Source: Hyposmocoma kahamanoa (taxonomy: Eukaryota; Arthropoda; Insecta; Lepidoptera; Cosmopterigidae). Taken from it: DNA of 64,000 nt. Numbering within the stretch: the stretch's first letter is position 1; every line of letters starts with the position of its first letter. The notes under the pieces are model-generated. The model worked only from the letters and a program-made list of their open reading frames with translations, was not told the DNA's origin and ran no database searches. The stretch covers positions 20,278,387 through 20,342,386 of the forward strand of contig NW_020653726.1 in assembly GCF_003589595.1 (NCBI RefSeq). The letters run 5' to 3'. The translations under genes were made by a program, and so were the position numbers. Shown in pieces: positions 58,431 to 64,000 of the stretch.

Positions 58431-59255
58431 CAAACCAAAAACAAAAAAAAAAAACGCTGCACGGTTCAATACAATGTTTTGTAATTTCATAACAACAAGA
58501 ATCTATGGGCTGTTAACGAGAGAATAGAAATTTATTCGTTTTTCAATAGAAGTTACTTACTTTCCAAAGCAATTTCCAAAACATGTAATGTACAACGTAA
58601 GCTAATGAATGTATCTTTTTATGTTATTACCCTTAAAAAATTACAAAAAACCGAAACATCTCTGTCGCCGCTTCTACTCAAAATGCTGTTTTTGTTATTA
58701 CAGTGTTTTGGTTTGACACGGTACAACTGTAGTTTCATTTCCTATGAGATAAACATAATTTCTAATTATAACAAATAGTTCGTGTAGTCTGACGATCGTA
58801 GACCAGCTGTAGAATGATTGCTTTTCATTTGCGGGATCAATGGTTTGAACGTCATATTTGTGAATGTTTACCAATAATACCACTGTTTAATGGCGAAGAG
58901 AAACATCGTTGTAAAACCTGCATGTTGAAGAAGAACCTTCTTACTACCTAGCCTTGAAAAGCATGTGAAGTTCTCAATCATCATTGGGCTAACGCGGTGA
59001 ACCCTCTACATATATGAGACGTACAATAGGTTGATGACCCAGTCCGCCCTTTCAATGACATCCAAACTGAAGCCAACCAGATAATTTTTGTACGACCTCT
59101 GAAACGTAAACCCAAACCACGTTCGACTTGCCAAGATAAAGAAAAACGAAATTTAAATTGTTTTACAAAATTCGATGTTTCACCGAGCACGTAATCTTTA
59201 CTACAGGTAAGTCGTAGATATCTCGTCTCAAGTTTAAGTTCAACCGAACAATAAA
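58431..59255. other. Unannotated region
   Basis: AT-rich; a 69-codon minus frame at 58981-59190 is not recognised. Confidence 0.35.
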
Positions 59256-59256
59256 T

Positions 59257-60500
59257 ATGCTAGGCTTTGTTATTCCAATTTTTTATTTAAATAATCTTCC
59301 AAATATTCTAGACGACTCTTGTGTTCTTTTTGCTGATGACATCTCCGTCTTAATCCCATGCTTTAATAGTACAGATTTAAAAACAAAATTAAATTTAAAT
59401 CTGGATAAAATTGTAAACTGGCTAAATTTGCATAATTTGGAACTTAACCTAAATAAAACAAAAATTATCCAATTTAGACCACATCAAAAAACTGCACTGC
59501 AAATATCATATAAGTACAATAATGTTGAGCTAGAAACAGTAAACTCGGCTTCACTACTGGGAATTAATTTGGATACAAATTTAAATTGGAAACAACACAT
59601 ACAAAAAGTTAAGGTTAACAAATTAAACTCATTTATTTATGGACTTCTGCATCTCAAACGTGTAACGGACTCTAAGAGTGCCCTTACTTCTTACTATGCA
59701 TTTGCATACTCGGTATTGTCGTATGGTATCATTTTGTGGGGGAATTCTTGTGGGATAAATGAAGTATTCATACTACAAAAGAAGTGTGTAAGAATAATAA
59801 CCAACATTAAACAAATGGAATCTTGTCGCCCCTATTTTGCTAAAAATCAAATTCTTACACTTACTTCCATTTACATTCTGGAATCGTGTAAATTCATTAG
59901 AAAGCATCCCCAATTCTATTCACCTCTAGAGAATAACAAAAGAAATGACCGTAACATGAACAAACTTAAAATCCCCTTCTCCAAAATGAAAATAGTTGCT
60001 TCTGGCCCACACACTATGTTAATAAAAATTTATAATCATATCCCTAATAGTATTAAAAATCTCCAAAAATTTACAGAGTTTTGCAAAGTATTAAAAATAT
60101 TCCTTATTCGTAAATGCTATTATAATTTAAAAGAATTTTTTGACGATTTGCTACAACGACGTTACATATAAAATAATTAATTAAAGATTCTAATTACCTA
60201 TAATGTTTAATTGACATATGTTATTTAATACAATTAGAAAGATGTTTATCTTTTGACGATTTGATAAAATGATTATTTAGTTCTAATAATTAATTGATAA
60301 CTCATAACGTATAAATTGTATTGTATACACATTAATTAAATTGCTGTATTAATAATGTCAATGTGAGACTGTCTTCCACAGTTGCTGTGCCCTTGCAGGG
60401 CGTCACATATTAACTACCCTATAGTGTAAGTACTATCTGTAAGCTTCATGTGTGATATGCAATAAATAAAAAATAAAAAAAATAAATAAATAAATAAATT
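59257..60500 (+). mobile_element. Jockey-like LINE, 5'-truncated, with long RT frame
   Basis: A 304-codon open frame (59257-60171) starts inside the RT palm. The catalytic VLFADD is near codons 23-28, followed by LLGINLDTNLNWKQHIQ and the post-RT YGIILWGNS. It would be the C-terminal half of ORF2. The first codons (IPIFYLNNLPN) correspond to the usual LFLxYINDLP, so the element is cut just upstream. The stop is at 60169, followed by a 3' UTR and an A-rich (AAAT)n tail at 60461-60498. The frame is uninterrupted, so the insertion is young. It belongs to a different subfamily from the copy at 12105. Confidence 0.9.
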
Positions 60501-60549
60501 ACAAATATATAATTCGAGTGACGTGAAAATAAATAAAATATTTAGTGAA

Positions 60550-60965
60550 ATAGACACAGATATTGGATCACAAACGTGGTCCCTCACTATGGGCCTCTTA
60601 AGAAGGTTCAAGGTCACTCAGCGGGCAATGGAGAGAGTGATGCTCGGTATTTCCTTACGTGATAGAAATGAGGGAATCCGTAGGAGAACTAAGGTAACCG
60701 ATATAGTAGCTGAAGTGGCAGTGGGCGGGGCACATAGCTAGGAGAACCGATGGTCGTTGGGGCAGAAAGGTTCTTCAATGGCGACCGCGCACCGGACGAT
60801 ACTCAGGAGGACGGCCCCCTCCAGGTGGACCGAAGATCTGGTAAAGGTCGCGGGAAGCCGATGGATTCGAATAACGCAGGACCGATCGTCGTGGAGATCA
60901 TTGGGGGAGGCCTATACCTGGCAGTGGGCGTCGTATGGCTGAATGATGAATGATGAGGATGAAAA
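60550..60965 (+). mobile_element. RTE-like LINE 3' fragment
   Basis: First frame: SLTMGLLRRFKVTQRAMERV then MLGISLRDRNEGIRRRTKV. A frameshift at about 60710-60720 moves to WQWAGHIA. A second frame reads ILRRTAPSRWTEDLVKVAGS then RWIRITQDRSSWRSLGEAYT and WQWASYG. This is the whole ORF2 C-terminus of an RTE-like element, ending in gaatgatgaatgatgagga. It starts 50 bp after the tail of the preceding jockey-like insertion. Confidence 0.85.
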
Positions 60966-61318
60966 AAGACAAAAATCCTCAGCAACAAAAAGGTCATTTA
61001 TTTTGATTTTAGGTGACGATGTGACCGACAATCGCACGCCATTGTCTCGTCTATTGATTCTGGCCCCTAATTGTAGTTTTCAGAAAACACGTATGCCAGC
61101 AGTGTATTTCATTCCTTTGCCATACGCGTCGGAAAGGATTGAAGTCAATGCTACGTGCGAATGGATGGTAAGTTAACAACATAAGGATGGAGTATACTGG
61201 ACTTTTTAGTAGATCGAAACAGGAATGGTAAGGGTGAAATAAAATTGTAAAAATCCTGTGCACGTTCTTGAAAATGCATTGTCTTTAATCTTTATTCTTC
61301 GAAATGTATAGTATTTAA

Positions 61319-61576
61319 GACGGGACAAACAAATGCACCTGGTGATAAGCGACACCCCTGTCCATAGCAGTTGCAAGTACCAATCAGAACTTTAAGTCGA
61401 ATATATCTGCGGGGCACTGGGACTACGCCCGTCACCTTGAGCCATAAGCTGACAAATCTCACGCGTTTGTAATTTCACCAGCACCATTAACCGTCAAAAC
61501 CGAAACGCAGTAATGCTCACATCACTGCTTGGCGTCAGAAACATGTAAGGTGGCAGTACTGCTCTGGATGAGCCGT
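61319..61576 (-). repeat. Dispersed ~290-bp repeat
   Basis: Minus-strand copy with tgcacctggtgataagcgac and tcactgcttggcgtcagaaa; right end diverged. Confidence 0.85.
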
Positions 61577-61917
61577 CACGCTTCAAGCTAAGCAAAGCAA
61601 GCAAACCATCAGTTAATTCACTTGATGGACAATGGTAGCCGCTGCTTATAAATATTTGGTATTCTAGATTGCTTTTTGAACGGGTAAATTTTGGGGCTGA
61701 GAGAAAAATACTTCATCTCCTTTGACTTGCTAATAATAAAGTAACCATTTTACACAGTATAACCTTTCCGAAAAGTGATCCTAATTAAAATATAAAGAGT
61801 GAGTGATGTAAATGTGTGCATATATGGGTATTTTTGTGTAGGGTGCGTATTTGTGTTTTGTGTTTTTTGTGTATATACAATTTTATAAATAATAATAAAC
61901 CAACTTACTCGTAGCCC

Positions 61918-62103
61918 GACACTAGGGAAACCTTGTATCGCGGGTGCCATGGACACATACATAGACAACCACAAATTACACCCAAACTCACGAGATAAAT
62001 AAATGTAGACCATACACATATTTCTCCCGGCCTGGGAATGGAACCCAGGACCTCTGGGTGGTAGTCCAGCATGGTAAACGTTCGGTCACCGAGGCAATTA
62101 ATA
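61918..62103 (-). repeat. SINE family S2, copy 3
   Basis: The complement shows a tRNA-like head (gcctcggtgaccgaacg, then ctgggttccattcccagg as B-box) and the body gtgagtttgggtgtaatttg with tccatggcacccgcgatac. Confidence 0.82.
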
Positions 62104-63595
62104 GTTGCATATCCTTTCACTTTATATTTCATGTGTAAAGCGCTGACCATCGCAGTTTCTTCTTCACTTCAGAATAAACAGTGTTATTGTACTGAAGATA
62201 CAGATGATGCGAAGGAAAGCTATGCGTAGACAAAAGGCCTATCATTATATCAAACGTCATCTATATTACTTTAAGCCTCGCGATAATCTTTGCCCAGGCT
62301 GAAACATGATGATGAAAAATTTTATCGAATTTCGCATTATTTAAAAAGTATCAGATTAAAATGCCGACGGCAGCCCACAAACAATATGTCTGACTGAGTT
62401 TTTACACGCGCAACAAAATTTCAATTTAATTTTTAAATTTGTCTTCTAGGTTAGCATAATTAGGTTCCCAAAAATACCACATTTAAATTAATGGATAATA
62501 ATATAACAGGACACTTTTGGGACTCTATACAGTGTGGCTCGATTGCCAACACGTGGCGCCATCTTTCGAGATTGTCACGAATTATTACGAGAAAGCAACA
62601 TGGCGTCATTTCTCAATGGACCTATCACATCGGCGCAAGCCACTGAAGTTAAGCGACCGCTTGTGGGAAAGTCTTATGAAGACGAGCTGTTGAGGATATT
62701 GTATTGTTTTTGATGACCAAAAGACGATTGTGTTCGAAGATCAATCAACGATCGATGTGATTAATGTCGAGCGTGGATGAGAGTGGTAGAAGTTCTTTTA
62801 GTTAAGCTCACTTCACCCCTTCGAAAAAAAAACTTGTGGTGCCACCGCTAATTACTGTAGGAGCTCGTCTCTCGTCGCCATCAGGTGATGTTGAAAATAA
62901 AACAAGACAAGCATTGGAAGACTTAAAAGTCATGGTTACGGAACATAAGGGTGTGGACCAGAGTCACAAGCGCAGAACAACAACAATAGAGACAAGTTTG
63001 TCACAGTAACGGCCAAACTCCAGTAGCATAGTGGCAATTTACAGAGGAAATTAGGGAATTGCATACTGCTCTAGAAATCCAATAAACAGGTTGTTTACAA
63101 TAAATAGTTAACAATCAGAAACTTGAATGCATAAGCTAGAGGCAATATCACCGAGCAATAGTCACAGCGAATGCTTCCATAATTAATCTCCGGCACTGTT
63201 GAAATGGCACCGTTATTTGATTTACCACTGTTCTCGACTAATGCAAAACTTGATATCGTAAATTTGGTGCGGCAGGTTTAGTAACTACAGTGGCGGGGTA
63301 CCGCGTAACGGTCCCTCCACGGCTCTTTAATCGGAAGCATTATTACGTTTCAATTTACAAGACGGGGGAAGAAATTCACCCTTGTAAGAAGCTTAAAAGT
63401 ATATTAAAAGCGGCTTATATGGTATAAGAAAGCTTTTATACGTTAGATAGAATCTGCTTAGTGTTTGTTTTATTTCACATTACTTGGAAGGAAACAATTT
63501 GATTTTATGTAATTTGTTATGTTTGAAATGGGTAACTTTGATATGCCAAAAGCGTATTGATAACAACTTGAAATTTGATTTTGACGGATATGAAG
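62104..63595. other. Unannotated region
   Basis: Nothing firmly recognised. ttgcccaggctgaaacatga and tgatga at 62290-62316 may be the last trace of an RTE 3' end. Confidence 0.35.
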
Positions 63596-63597
63596 AA

Positions 63598-63705
63598 AAA
63601 TCCCTTCGACTTGTCTGGATTTGAACCAGCGACTTTTTCACCAAACCGGGGCTATCGCTCTCCCAAGTGAGCTATTAGCACACCTTATAATTTTGTCTAT
63701 GTGTT
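63598..63705 (-). repeat. tRNA-derived SINE
   Basis: The complement reads tgctaatagctcacttggga (A-box), gctggttcaaatccagac (B-box) and then aagtcgaagggatttttctt. The head resembles a tRNA with poor acceptor pairing, and the tail belongs to the SINE family at 50189. Confidence 0.72.
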
Positions 63706-64000
63706 TATTGCAGATCTTTCTTTTTTGTTTCAACGGCTTTTTTAAACCAACTTTCAGCAAGTATCGCAACTATTAAGTTGTGAAAGCACAAAAAGTCCAT
63801 AGTGGTAAGTAAAAGGCAAAAAAATCAAAAGAAACTGTTTAATTTAGTTACATATCAAACACACAAAACAAAAAGTCCGGAATTGCAGAGGGGGTAATTA
63901 TCGATTCTACATATTTATGCTACCTGCTTGTAATTTGGATAAATATACACTGTATGTTCGAATATCTAGTTATTATATATATTTAATAGTTAGTCTGTAT
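63706..64000. other. Unannotated end of window
   Basis: AT-rich; nothing recognised. Confidence 0.3.

Noticed and set aside
63600..63690. tRNA gene on the minus strand
   Set aside because: Same reasoning; stem pairing is incomplete and the SINE tail follows.
1..64000. CRISPR array or bacterial operon
   Set aside because: No regular spacer-repeat array and no ribosome-binding-site-led gene clusters; the window is eukaryotic.

Overview
The window is AT-rich eukaryotic DNA that looks like an intergenic-to-genic stretch of a lepidopteran (moth or butterfly) genome. The reasons are long intron and intergenic spacing, GT-AG splice signals, a kekkon-type LRR-Ig receptor gene, and a dense load of repeats of the kinds common in Lepidoptera: tRNA-derived SINEs, RTE-like and jockey-like LINE 3' ends, a dead mariner and several MITE families. 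The species cannot be fixed from the sequence. There are two assembly gaps, 400 N at 26105-26504 and 10 N at 53436-53445.

Only two host protein genes are well supported. At 2956-4715 (+) there is a small two-exon gene. It has a TATA box, a 20-codon signal-peptide exon, a 1.29-kb intron and a second exon that encodes a cystatin-like domain with an altered QxVxG loop. At 19601-21970 (-) there is a single-exon coding region of 774 codons for a kekkon-family transmembrane protein (LRRs, one Ig domain, one membrane span, long cytoplasmic tail). It sits behind a 3' splice site, and its 5' UTR carries a short uORF ending 6 nt before the main ATG. Its remaining 5' exon(s) would lie further right, at coordinates above 21970.

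Everything else I can identify is repetitive. By region: 0.5-0.7 kb is a rearranged piece of a dispersed ~290-bp repeat; 1.2-2.2 kb is a decayed mariner; 4.8-5.0 kb is a 55-bp tandem repeat; 5.6-13.4 kb holds LINE 3' fragments, a fold-back SINE pair, a hAT-type MITE nested in another repeat, and a jockey-like RT fragment; 14-18 kb holds MITE-like and duplicated repeats; 22.7-23.3, 33.1-33.7, 39.6-40.2, 42.1-42.6 and 54.3-54.9 kb hold five copies of a ~600-bp TA-flanked MITE; 25-38 kb is RTE/jockey debris, two more hAT MITEs and a second fold-back SINE pair; 40-52 kb is SINEs and small palindromic elements; 56.9-61 kb is three LINE 3' ends. None of the transposable elements looks able to move on its own.

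The observations most worth following are the atypical cystatin-like gene, the kekkon uORF, three non-autonomous elements each with a perfect 8-bp target duplication (one nested), the recurrent fold-back SINE architecture, and two near-perfect long hairpins.
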